Part shown: positions 1 to 7,473 of the stretch, piece by piece
How the letters are laid out: each line of letters starts with the position of its first letter
How positions within the stretch are numbered: the stretch's first letter is position 1
NCBI GenBank assembly: GCA_964653235.1
Contig: CAZZCP010000035.1
Coordinates: 1 to 24,194, forward strand
Direction: 5' to 3'
Source of the DNA: CAZZCP01 sp964653235
Lineage (GTDB): Bacteria > Bdellovibrionota > Bdellovibrionia > Bdellovibrionales > UBA840
DNA: 24,194 nt
The notes under the pieces: generated by a model
The model's database searches: none
Seen by the model: only the letters and a program-made list of their open reading frames with translations
What the model was told of the DNA's origin: nothing
Made by a program: the position numbers and the translations under genes

Positions 1-43
1 GGCCGTGTATAAAACAGAATTTTCACAGATTATTAAAATATAA

Positions 44-157
44 ATTTATAATAATAATGTCAATTTTGAAGACAAGACCAATAGCGTTGTGCCAGATTTG
101 ACGCAGGATTGGATGCAATATGATAACTATAAAAGGGATACAGTATTAAATATCTAA
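44..157 (+). other. Possible 3' end of a decayed or incomplete gene
   Basis: An open frame of 37 codons ends at a TAA (155-157). It follows an in-frame stop at 41-43 and has no start codon with a ribosome binding site. The last residues, DLTQDWMQYDNYKRDTVLNI, are mixed and polar and look more protein-like than random AT-rich sequence. They match no family I can name. It may be the tail of a broken gene or chance. Nothing else is evident in positions 1-195, which lie downstream of the leftward gene ending at 196; I see no clear terminator there. Confidence 0.15.
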
Positions 158-195
158 CTTTATTTATTTGGAAAGGCCAAAGGATTTAAGCTTTT

Positions 196-1509
196 CTAAA
201 ATCTCTTTGTAATATGAATTTGAAAAAAATATCCCAGAATAAATGGCAATGATGGGATAGAAGCTGTCTCTAGCCTTGCTGCCCAGGGGCTGATGTAAGC
301 CAAGAAAAGCAACAAAAAAAATAGTGGCATACAAATCCATAAATGATGTGCAACTTTGTTTTTAAAGTTTTTAAAAAAAGCAATACATGCACTCAATATA
401 ATGACCTGATTCAAAAAACTACCCCAAGTTAGTAAATTGCTATAATCAAAATATATTTTGAGCTTATTAAAAGTGAAGTAAGGAGTAAAAAGAGACTTTA
501 AGAAAGCGAGAAAATAGGGGATCTCGTAATTGTACTTATAATGATAATCATTAAATTTCATATGATCTTGCCGAAAAGTTTCTAAACGTCTAATAACCCA
601 CTCTGGAGATTGCTGTAAGTATACATTTTCCTGGTAAAGAAATAAAAGTATTGAGCCCGAAAGCGCAGCTTTAAGCCACCTGTGCTTATTGGAAGCAAAC
701 AAACCAAGAGTTAATAAACTAGGAATAAACAAAAAGACTAGATAGAATCTTTCTCTAGATAGAAAATAAAAAAACATCCCTAAAGGAATTAGAAGCCAAT
801 ACTTGTTCTTAACAAAAACTAAATGAGAAAAATAAAAAATCAGTGCCACCAGAGAATGAACCGAAGCTTCTTTATAAAAAGTAGTTGTGTAAAATAAAAC
901 TGTAGGAGCTAAAATATAAGTTAGTCCCGAAAGATAGGCCGTTTTTGCATTTTCTATATTTCTACAAAACAAAAAAACAATACAAATCGTTATTAACTTA
1001 AAACAAAGTAAAGACAAAGTTGTAGCGTAAACAGTTTTACCAATTAAAAAAAACCATAAACCGGTAAATAGATGAATGATAGTTCCTGGTTGATCCAGGC
1101 CAACTTTGCTCCATTCTATCTCCCCCCGAAGAGCCAAGCTAACATTCTCTGAAATGGGCAAATGGGAAGTGAAAGCATCTTGAGGCCAAAGTAAACTTGC
1201 ATTTTCACTAACCAGAACAAAACCTAGTAATATCCCAGAACTAATACAAATTTGATGTAACACTAAGTCCACTATAAGGTCTGATTCTGAGAATCTTTCT
1301 GAAATTTCATTTTTTCTACTGATAAATAACCAAATCAAAAAAATCAGAAAAAATATTGTAACAATTATATCAACTTTTTGTTGAAACCTCGCAACAAGTA
1401 GCGAATAAGCTATAGAACTTAAAAATAATGGAGCATGCCGATTAAGGTATTTCAATTTATATAATCCGCTTCTCTTCGTTTGTAGGGGCATGAGACACAA
1501 GCTGGCCAC
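196..1509 (-). CDS. Multi-pass membrane protein, possible GT-C-type glycosyltransferase or polymerase (paralogue of 11778-13061)
   Basis: An integral membrane protein of up to 437 residues with about ten hydrophobic segments. It is clearly related to the protein at 11778-13061. Shared blocks are LTYILxPTVLFY followed by KE (about 195-215), ERFYLV (about 253), YNYxIPYxLAxLK with FTPYFTxNKxKI (about 328-350), and WGSFLNQ (about 363). An aspartate after the second hydrophobic segment (D111, in a D...T.H.P pattern) is conserved in both. In GT-C glycosyltransferases an acidic residue in the first large external loop is catalytic, so a lipid-linked-sugar glycosyltransferase or Wzy-like role is possible; this is inference. 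The longest frame starts with GTG at 1509 without a ribosome binding site. Alignment with the paralogue favours a TTG at 1453-1455 (419 residues), preceded by GGA. It is divergent from the flippase gene. Confidence 0.7.
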   Translation of the reverse strand: MASLCLMPLQTKRSGLYKLKYLNRHAPLFLSSIAYSLLVARFQQKVDIIVTIFFLIFLIWLFISRKNEISERFSESDLIVDLVLHQICISSGILLGFVLVSENASLLWPQDAFTSHLPISENVSLALRGEIEWSKVGLDQPGTIIHLFTGLWFFLIGKTVYATTLSLLCFKLITICIVFLFCRNIENAKTAYLSGLTYILAPTVLFYTTTFYKEASVHSLVALIFYFSHLVFVKNKYWLLIPLGMFFYFLSRERFYLVFLFIPSLLTLGLFASNKHRWLKAALSGSILLFLYQENVYLQQSPEWVIRRLETFRQDHMKFNDYHYKYNYEIPYFLAFLKSLFTPYFTFNKLKIYFDYSNLLTWGSFLNQVIILSACIAFFKNFKNKVAHHLWICMPLFFLLLFLAYISPWAARLETASIPSLPFILGYFFQIHITKRF

Positions 1510-1738
1510 CGAACAAAGTATTCAAAGTCTTAATTCAGAAATATAAAATCGCCTTATGAAAAGAGTCAATCAAGTACTCTAAGTATTTAAAAATATTATT
1601 TCTTTTCTGCAATCAATCCCCGTGACGCAAAGAGTCTTAAAATGCTTAAAATTAAGCGAATCCCTTTGAGTTGCACTACAATCTTAGCACCAACAAGTTT
1701 ATGACAACAATTTTTAAAAAGAAATAATTTGAATATTT
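1510..1738. promoter_or_regulatory. Divergent intergenic region between two membrane-protein genes
   Basis: These 229 AT-rich bases separate two genes transcribed away from each other, so promoters for both must lie here or just inside the genes. I find no -35/-10 pair good enough to name. There is also no strong Shine-Dalgarno sequence before the ATG at 1739. No ORF or RNA gene is apparent. Confidence 0.3.
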
Positions 1739-2965
1739 ATGCAACCTAAGTCGAAACATCTATTATTTAGTTTTACTATGGCCTTAGGTTCTTTCTTTAT
1801 TGTAAGCAAAATGCTTATTTTAGCTAAATTCTTAGATAAGCCTAACTACGGTGATTATAGTTATTATTTTTTATTGGCTAGTAATTTATTCCCTTTATTT
1901 GGCATGGGAATACTCGATGGCTGTAGCCGTTTGTATCCATTACTTCTTGGTCAAAACAAAAGATTTGAAGCTAAACAGATATTAAACCAGTCTTTCTCAG
2001 CTTTGTTTATCCTTGTCGTTACTTTAATTATATTCGCTATCTTAATCGCAAGCTTATACACTGGACGGTTACCTAGATCTATTGCTTATATTGCTTCTCA
2101 TATTGCTTTAAATTTACTTTTTTTATTTTTTCTACGCGCTATAAGATCTGAGTTAAAATCTCTTCTCTATGCTTACTCCTATTGTTTAAAGTCCTTAGTC
2201 GATATTTTACTTTCCACCTATCTAGGTGCTCTATATGGATTGTCTGGAGCTCTCATTGGCGACCTTATTACACTTTCTCTCTCTTCTGCTGTTTTGTGGT
2301 GTTTTTTTTATAGATCAATAAAATTGCAAATGCCTAAATGGACAGTACTTAGACAATTGGTACTAGACGGTCTTTACATCATGCTCTCTTCATTTTTAGG
2401 TTCGCAAATTTTTGTATTTGACCGCTCGTTTGCTGGAAAAATTTTAGATTCTCGCAGTTTTGCCGAATATGCGTTTATTGCAATTTTTATAAGTCTGTTT
2501 TCAGTTCTAGCCAATATGCTATTTCAGTATATTTCCCCTATTGTGATGCAAAATAGCGGTAAAGAAGGCGGAATCCAGAAAGCTTTAACAATGATCCAAA
2601 GAATTGAAATTCGCAGCATTGCATTGGCAGCAATTCTGTTTTTTCCAACTATGTTCTTAGCGGATTTAGTTATTTCCTATTTTTTTATTGAATATCCTTT
2701 CAATCTCCGTATTTTTAGTCTTTTTTATATTGGTGGAATCATTCACTTAATCAGTTTGTACCCATTACTCTTAATTGCATCTCGTAACTTTATTTCATTG
2801 ATAAAAAACCAAATTCTAACCGGATCTATTATGATTCTAAGCTTGTCTAGCTTCTTTTTATTTATGGAATTGGAGCCGATACATTTTGCAGTTATTTTTC
2901 TTTTGGGCCGATCATTTAACTATTTTTTAAACCGGCATAGTTATTTTAAAGTTCATAAAAGATGA
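1739..2965 (+). CDS. Wzx-like polysaccharide flippase (MOP superfamily)
   Basis: 408 residues forming about 12 hydrophobic segments with short polar loops, the usual size and layout of O-unit/capsule repeat-unit flippases of the MOP exporter superfamily. The N-terminus (residues 10-60) has the family pattern: a hydrophobic helix, then AKFLDKPNYGDYSYYF, then a helix with GMGILDGCSRLYP. The expected role is translocation of undecaprenyl-linked oligosaccharide across the inner membrane. The ATG at 1739 gives full length, but no clear ribosome binding site precedes it. The sugar aminotransferase gene follows 51 bases downstream, probably in the same transcript. Flippase sequences are very divergent, so fold and context carry the call; substrate cannot be inferred. 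Confidence 0.75.
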   Translation: MQPKSKHLLFSFTMALGSFFIVSKMLILAKFLDKPNYGDYSYYFLLASNLFPLFGMGILDGCSRLYPLLLGQNKRFEAKQILNQSFSALFILVVTLIIFAILIASLYTGRLPRSIAYIASHIALNLLFLFFLRAIRSELKSLLYAYSYCLKSLVDILLSTYLGALYGLSGALIGDLITLSLSSAVLWCFFYRSIKLQMPKWTVLRQLVLDGLYIMLSSFLGSQIFVFDRSFAGKILDSRSFAEYAFIAIFISLFSVLANMLFQYISPIVMQNSGKEGGIQKALTMIQRIEIRSIALAAILFFPTMFLADLVISYFFIEYPFNLRIFSLFYIGGIIHLISLYPLLLIASRNFISLIKNQILTGSIMILSLSSFFLFMELEPIHFAVIFLLGRSFNYFLNRHSYFKVHKR

Positions 2966-3016
2966 AAAACTTGTTTAAATCGTCACTTTCTGTAATCTTT
3001 AATAATCGAGGTGATT

Positions 3017-4189
3017 ATGTCAGATAGAGAATTTCTAGGATACACAGGACATTCTGTTGATACACAAGAGGCACAAGCTGCCTACGATACAGTTATGAAT
3101 TCCTGGCTAAGTCAAGGGCAAGATATTCAGGCCTTTGAAAATGCAATTCTTTCTTTTCTTGAAGCAGATGAAAATCACTTTGCGATTTCTACCAGCTCTG
3201 GTACTGCTGCACTACATATAGGCTTAGCAGCATTGGGAATCGGCCCAGGAGATGAGGTAATCGTACCTAGTCTAAGTTGGGTCGCCACTGCGAACGCAGT
3301 TCGTTTTGTTGGTGCAAAACCCATTTTTGCTGATATTGACCCTAAAAGACTAGGCTTAGGAGTCGATCAAGTTGAATCTTGTGTCACTAAAAAAACCAAA
3401 TGCATTCTTCCTGTTCATTATGCAGGAATACCTGTTGACCTAAAAAGTCTACGAGAGTTTTGTGATTCAAAGTCATTACTTCTTTTTGATGACGCCGCAC
3501 ACGCGTTTGGTTCAAAACTAAAAAATAAAGAATCTTGGGAATTTATTGGCGCTTCAAATTTAACCTCAATGTCGGCATTTAGCTTTCACCCTGCGAAAAA
3601 TATAACGACAGGTGAAGGTGGAATACTAATAGTTCAAGGGGAAGACTTGGCATTGAACGCAAGGAAATTCTCTAATCATGGAGTGGTTCGCGATAGAGAG
3701 CAGTGGAACACAGATATAACTCGAGAATGGGGCTATGATATGGCTATTGTAGGATTCAACTATAGAATGAATACGATTGCTGCAAGTATAGGCCTGGTAC
3801 AACTCAAGAAATTCATTTCTTTTAAAAAGAAAAGAGATAGCATTTTTCAAATTTACACTGAGAGATTACAAAAATCAGGATTGCTTCAAGTACCTGAAGC
3901 ACCCCAAAATACAGATCCATGCTGGAATTTATATCCTTTACGTTTTTTAGGCGGAGAAGAAAGAAGAAATGATCTTATTCATTTTCTTCGTAAGCATCAA
4001 ATTGGTACTATGATACAATATCCACTGATTCATAAATTGGACTATTATAGGAATGAGTACAAGAATATAGAACTTACCAATTCAGAGAAATTTGAAAGGG
4101 AGTGTTTGTGCATACCTTTACATGCAAATCTATCTAGTGATGACTGTGAATATATTTGTGACAAAATACTAGAGTTCTGTGAATCTTAG
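3017..4189 (+). CDS. pseC: DegT/DnrJ/EryC1-family sugar aminotransferase, PseC/SpsC type
   Basis: A PLP-dependent enzyme of 390 residues, normal for the family. From the ATG at 3017, visible motifs are SSGTAALHIGLAALGIGPGD (phosphate-binding region, about 60-79), LFDDAAHAFG (aspartate pairing with the PLP ring nitrogen, about 156-165) and SFHPAKNITTGEGG (about 189-202), whose lysine (K194) should form the Schiff base. The FSFHP.K.ITTGEGG and GFNYRM patterns and overall spacing resemble PseC, which adds the 4-amino group to UDP-4-keto-6-deoxy-L-AltNAc in pseudaminic acid synthesis. SpsC, LegC and PglE-like enzymes are relatives, so substrate stereochemistry is not certain. An upstream in-frame GTG (3011) exists, but GAGGTG at 3008-3013 is well placed to drive the ATG at 3017. 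It converges on the nonulosonate operon, ending 26 bases from the SDR gene's stop. Confidence 0.85.
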   Translation: MSDREFLGYTGHSVDTQEAQAAYDTVMNSWLSQGQDIQAFENAILSFLEADENHFAISTSSGTAALHIGLAALGIGPGDEVIVPSLSWVATANAVRFVGAKPIFADIDPKRLGLGVDQVESCVTKKTKCILPVHYAGIPVDLKSLREFCDSKSLLLFDDAAHAFGSKLKNKESWEFIGASNLTSMSAFSFHPAKNITTGEGGILIVQGEDLALNARKFSNHGVVRDREQWNTDITREWGYDMAIVGFNYRMNTIAASIGLVQLKKFISFKKKRDSIFQIYTERLQKSGLLQVPEAPQNTDPCWNLYPLRFLGGEERRNDLIHFLRKHQIGTMIQYPLIHKLDYYRNEYKNIELTNSEKFERECLCIPLHANLSSDDCEYICDKILEFCES

Positions 4190-5032
4190 ATATCCACCTA
4201 GAACCTAAGCTCTATCTAAAATCCTCTTTCTTTATGATACTCATAGGTTTTAGCAACCCCTTCTTCAAGGCTTGTGGTTGCCTCCCAACCTATGGCTTCT
4301 TTGATACGATCGACATTGGGGACCCTTCTTGGGATATCTTCATAAGATTTTCCATAAAGACTCGCATGATCTACTTTTTGAATATCAATTTTATCTATGG
4401 ATACTTTTTGAATAGCTTCAGCCAAATCATCTACAGTATGCTCAACTTGAGTTCCTACATTATAACAATTGTTATGAGCTTTTTCATCTAAGATTAGTCC
4501 AACGAAAGCATCAACAGCATCATCTATGTATGTAAAACAACGAGTTTGTCTGCCATCGCCATGAACCTGCAAATCTTTACCCTGAATGGCTTTTTCAATA
4601 AATTTTGAAACAACTCTACCTCGTAATCTAGGCCCATAGACATTGAACAAACGGGTCACTACATAGCGAAGATGCCCCTCTTGAGCTGTTGCATATATAT
4701 AGTGCTCAACAGCAGACTTAGAAGATGAATAGCACCAACGATTGATTTTGGTAGAGCCTAAAACTCGATCATCATCTTCAGAGAAAGGAATATTAGGGTT
4801 CTTTCCATAAATCTCAGAGGTCGATGTAAAAAACAGAAGCTTATCAGATAAACGGCATAGTTTAACTATATCCAGTCCAGCACATAAAGTTACATCCATG
4901 ACTTTTCTCGGAAAACTAGTATACTCTTCTGGGTTTGCAATAGCTGCGAGGTGACAAACCACATCCACTTTTTCAATCAGTAACTTTAATGTTTCTCTAT
5001 CCTGTATGGACCCCTCGATAAAAGTAAAATTT

Positions 5033-5040
5033 TTATATTC
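5033..5040 (+). repeat. Left copy of an 8-base direct repeat flanking an insertion
   Basis: TTATATTC lies at the left boundary of the interruption of the SDR gene, with an identical copy at 5121-5128. Merging the two copies restores the SDR frame exactly (GAA TAT AAA AAT on the coding strand), as expected of a target-site duplication. Two further T residues precede this copy, so the duplication could be 9-10 bases if the gap hides matching bases. Confidence 0.6.
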
Positions 5041-5120
5041 ATTTTAATGGGAAAAGAATTAAATACTTTTGATTCTCAATTATTACAACTTACCGAATTA
5101 TCTATCTTTTNNNNNNNNNN
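5041..5120 (+). mobile_element. Putative edge of an inserted element (70 bases) plus assembly gap
   Basis: These 70 known bases and ten N residues lie between the two TTATATTC copies and do not belong to the SDR reading frame. From 5047 they encode an open frame beginning ATG, MGKELNTFDSQLLQLTELSI then F, running into the gap at 5110. The layout fits one end of an insertion sequence whose multicopy interior did not assemble. No transposase motif or terminal inverted repeat is visible in so short a stretch, so the element family is unknown. A mis-scaffolded contig end is the alternative. Confidence 0.4.
5111..5120. other. Assembly gap of ten N
   Basis: Ten undetermined bases; the round length suggests a scaffolding placeholder, so the true distance may be much larger. 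Both flanks encode parts of the same SDR protein, which supports the contig order and orientation. Confidence 0.95.
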
Positions 5121-5128
5121 TTATATTC
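5121..5128 (+). repeat. Right copy of the 8-base direct repeat
   Basis: TTATATTC immediately right of the N gap is identical to 5033-5040. On the coding strand it reads GAATATAA, the codons for Glu-Tyr and the start of Lys in the SDR protein. Confidence 0.6.
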
Positions 5129-5293
5129 TCTTAAACTGTCAGAAAACTTATTTAAAACTATGTCTATTCCGTAAACCGTTTTTCCTTCTTTGAGTAACCT
5201 CTCTGTCAAATGCGAACCTACAAATCCCATACAACCGGTGACTAAAAATTTATCCATAATGAACTCCTATGGGCGAAATAATAAGGTTTTTCC

Positions 5294-5995
5294 TTATTTT
5301 ATTGCAATTAATATTATTCTAAAGCGACATTTGGGAAGACTTATTGTAGCGCTTCCAAGCTTTGGATACTCTCCAAACAATTGATTTTCCTCAATATGAA
5401 ATCCAGCCTTACCTATCGCCTGAGCAAGGGACTTTTGAGTAAAATACTGCAAAACAGTAGGGTCAGGCTTGTAAGAATTAAATATGTTCATAAAACTCAA
5501 GGTAGCTTTATACCACTTATTTGGAGTTACAATCAGCAACTTGCCTCCTGGCTTTAAAACTCTGTGCAGTTCAATCAATACTTGATAGGGGTCCTCTAAA
5601 TGACCAATGACATGATTCATTGTTATGGCATCGAAAAAATGATCAGGAAATTTCAGACTTTTGTTAGTGATTAAACTAAAATGGACTTCAGGAAACTGAT
5701 CGCGCGCCTTTTCAATGGCTGCATCGTTTATATCTACCCCATATGCATTTACTCGGTATTCTTTACGAGCACGATCTAAAAAGCGGCCTGTATTGCAACC
5801 ATAGTCCAAAATTGAGTCTTCTCTGCCAAGATTTAAAAGCTTAAAAACATGGTCCGCTTCTTTGATTGAACGTTCTGCTTTTGCAAATTGATCCATTCGC
5901 TTGCAATATTCTTCATCTGATCGAACTGTAGCCATTTGCTTATTTGATGAAATAAAAGTTCTCTTAATATCTCTAAGTTTATAGAAATAATTCAT
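5294..5995 (-). CDS. Class I SAM-dependent methyltransferase
   Basis: 233 residues with a central Rossmann-like methyltransferase domain. Motif I is LDYGCNTGRF (about 63-72), the acidic end of strand 2 is YGVDIN (about 85-90), motif IV is DAITMNHVIGHLEDP (about 122-136), and LHRVLKPGGKLLIVTPN (about 143-159) is the post-motif region typical of the Methyltransf_11/UbiE-like fold. The acceptor is unknown; in this operon a sugar hydroxyl, amine or terminal glycan residue is likely. The ATG overlaps the stop of the upstream fusion gene (ATGA, 4 bases), so translation is coupled. The interrupted SDR gene starts 36 bases downstream. Residues 1-50 are polar and charged and may form a separate N-terminal cap. 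Confidence 0.85.
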   Translation of the reverse strand: MNYFYKLRDIKRTFISSNKQMATVRSDEEYCKRMDQFAKAERSIKEADHVFKLLNLGREDSILDYGCNTGRFLDRARKEYRVNAYGVDINDAAIEKARDQFPEVHFSLITNKSLKFPDHFFDAITMNHVIGHLEDPYQVLIELHRVLKPGGKLLIVTPNKWYKATLSFMNIFNSYKPDPTVLQYFTQKSLAQAIGKAGFHIEENQLFGEYPKLGSATISLPKCRFRIILIAIK

Positions 5996-7470
5996 TCAGG
6001 TTTCTCACTTTCAGTGGCTCTATGTAATTCAATATCTACAAATACTTTATCTCCGGAGTCTGGATCTACGAAATAGGCATTTCGTTTATTTTCAAATTTA
6101 AAAGCTCTCAATAAATTAATAAAATCAAAAAGGCTCATATTTTGATGGAGATTCAACTTACACATCTTTTGAAATTCATGATGAAAATGAAAACTAGAAG
6201 GCCCCTCTTGAGGTTTCGTTGGTACCGGACCATTTCTAATTTGTGGCCAATATTCACAAAACATATTGATCATTGCAGAAACCTGTTTTTTATATAAACT
6301 TCCACCAGTATCATAAATAGAATATTCAACAGGTGCTTGAGCGATTAGCCCACCAGAATCTACCTTGGGTTCAATATAATGTAGACTTACCCCGGCAGGT
6401 CTATTCTCTACGATTGGCCAAAAATTTCCACCGGAGCCCTTATACATTGGTAAGAGGGAATTGTGTAAATTTATAATTCCTCTTGGGACTAAACGTATGA
6501 ATTCTTCTGAAAAAAGATAGGATGACCAAAATGAACAAGCAAGTTCTGGCGAAACCTCTTTCACGAAATCGAAAACTTTTTGATCTTTTTGGGATACAAA
6601 TGAATATTGTGCTGAAGAAGGTAAATTAAGAATTGATAAAATTTCTTGCTTTTTCCTAGCTGTTTGGTCTGGGTGAGTAACTACAGCAACAATATTTTCA
6701 TTTTCACTCTTTAAAAATTGAACTAATTCTAAACCTAACTCACCATTCGCGAACAAGAGAATAGGGCAATCTCGAAAATACTCGATCACATCGCGAGTTC
6801 TGAATTTTGAATTCCTAGGGAGTAAGCTCTCAAAAACTCTACTAATTTTTTTAAAATCTGCAAGGTAATCGACTGTAACTTTTAATTCTGGATAATGTAA
6901 ATCGCTAGGAGCTTTCAGATTTAGACTCTTTATTTTTTCACAAAAATGTAGTGCCTTTTCTATGTGCTCGCGATCTTCTGGATTTTTTGCCGTTTTGTTT
7001 GCTGTCTCAAGTGCTTTATCTGTGAAAACTTCACAGCCTACCCCGTAAGGATAAGAGGGTTCAAAAAAGGTAGCCACATGATCAACATTTTTTTCTACAA
7101 TCTCCTCAATACATCGATCAATAATTTCAGGATCAGTCAATGGATTGTCAGCACAAATGCGAATATAGAGTTGACTTGGAAAATTAAGACTAAGGTCATA
7201 GTAACGCTTAAGAACGTCCTCTTCACTTCCTCGAAATACATATAATTCTTTATTTAATTCCAATCTATGTGCAAGATCTTCTAACTTATCATTTTCAGCT
7301 AAAGTACTTGTCGCAAGAACAATTTGATCCGCATACTCAGAGTCTTGTACTCGAATCAATAAATGTTCTAATAAACTCTTTCCACAGATTTGCATCAGAG
7401 CTTTACCGGGCAACCTTTTTGATCCAAGTCGTGATTGAACAACAATAGTCACTTTATGATTCTTATACAT
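5992..7470 (-). CDS. Fusion of SpsF/NeuA-type cytidylyltransferase and sugar N-formyltransferase
   Basis: 492 residues with two enzyme domains in one frame. Residues 1 to about 230 are a cytidylyltransferase-family domain with the nucleotide-binding signature QSRLGSKRLPGKAL (12-25), RICADNPLTDP (104-114) and DREHIEKA (166-173); it is closest in pattern to SpsF, whose family includes NeuA/PseF CMP-nonulosonate synthetases. Residues about 235-435 are a formyltransferase domain of the FMT/ArnA type: INLHNSLLPMYKGSGGNFWP (333-352) and VDSGGLIAQ (370-378) supply the Asn334, His336 and Asp371 expected of the catalytic triad using N10-formyltetrahydrofolate. Residues about 445-485 (FINLLRAFKFENKRNAYFVD) resemble the small C-terminal region of sugar N-formyltransferases. 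It probably activates a nonulosonate with CMP and formylates an amino sugar of the same pathway. ATG start; 3 bases after the PseG-like stop; overlaps the methyltransferase by 4 bases. Confidence 0.85.
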   Translation of the reverse strand: MYKNHKVTIVVQSRLGSKRLPGKALMQICGKSLLEHLLIRVQDSEYADQIVLATSTLAENDKLEDLAHRLELNKELYVFRGSEEDVLKRYYDLSLNFPSQLYIRICADNPLTDPEIIDRCIEEIVEKNVDHVATFFEPSYPYGVGCEVFTDKALETANKTAKNPEDREHIEKALHFCEKIKSLNLKAPSDLHYPELKVTVDYLADFKKISRVFESLLPRNSKFRTRDVIEYFRDCPILLFANGELGLELVQFLKSENENIVAVVTHPDQTARKKQEILSILNLPSSAQYSFVSQKDQKVFDFVKEVSPELACSFWSSYLFSEEFIRLVPRGIINLHNSLLPMYKGSGGNFWPIVENRPAGVSLHYIEPKVDSGGLIAQAPVEYSIYDTGGSLYKKQVSAMINMFCEYWPQIRNGPVPTKPQEGPSSFHFHHEFQKMCKLNLHQNMSLFDFINLLRAFKFENKRNAYFVDPDSGDKVFVDIELHRATESEKPE

Positions 7471-7473
7471 AAT

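Larger units (their letters stand above)
4216..5257 (-). pseudogene. NAD-dependent sugar epimerase/dehydratase (extended SDR), interrupted by an insertion and assembly gap
   Basis: The ATG at 5257 follows AGGAG and begins a Rossmann nucleotide-binding N-terminus (VTGCMGFVGSHLTERLL, residues 6-22). Coding runs to SDSLREY at the edge of a 10-N gap (5111-5120). The rest resumes left of 5041 as KNFTFIEGSIQDRE and continues to the stop at 4216. It carries CHLAAIANP, the catalytic STSEIYG and YSSSK (Tyr-x-x-x-Lys), RLFNVYGPR, and the C-terminal sugar-binding RRVPNVDRIKEAIGW. Joining the halves at the duplicated 8-mer gives about 317 residues, typical of GalE/RmlB/UXS-type extended SDRs. The likely role is epimerisation, dehydration or decarboxylation of a nucleotide sugar; which one cannot be told. 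As sequenced it is broken: a TAA lies just upstream of the C-terminal part. It is the last gene of the leftward operon. Confidence 0.8.

Noticed and set aside
1510..1738. A specific sigma-70 promoter for the flippase gene
   Set aside because: TACAAT-like boxes occur, but none has an acceptable -35 at 16-18 bases; in AT-rich DNA such matches are not informative.
3626..3850. Small open frames antisense to the aminotransferase, and similar ones opposite SDR, wecBC, rpoA, secY and rpsE
   Set aside because: All lie inside strongly recognised genes, lack ribosome binding sites and show no family motif.
4186..4219. Inverted repeat TTAGATA/TATCTAA between the convergent aminotransferase and SDR genes, considered as a bidirectional terminator
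   Set aside because: The stem is only seven mostly A-T pairs with a 20-base loop and no T run; too weak to call a terminator.
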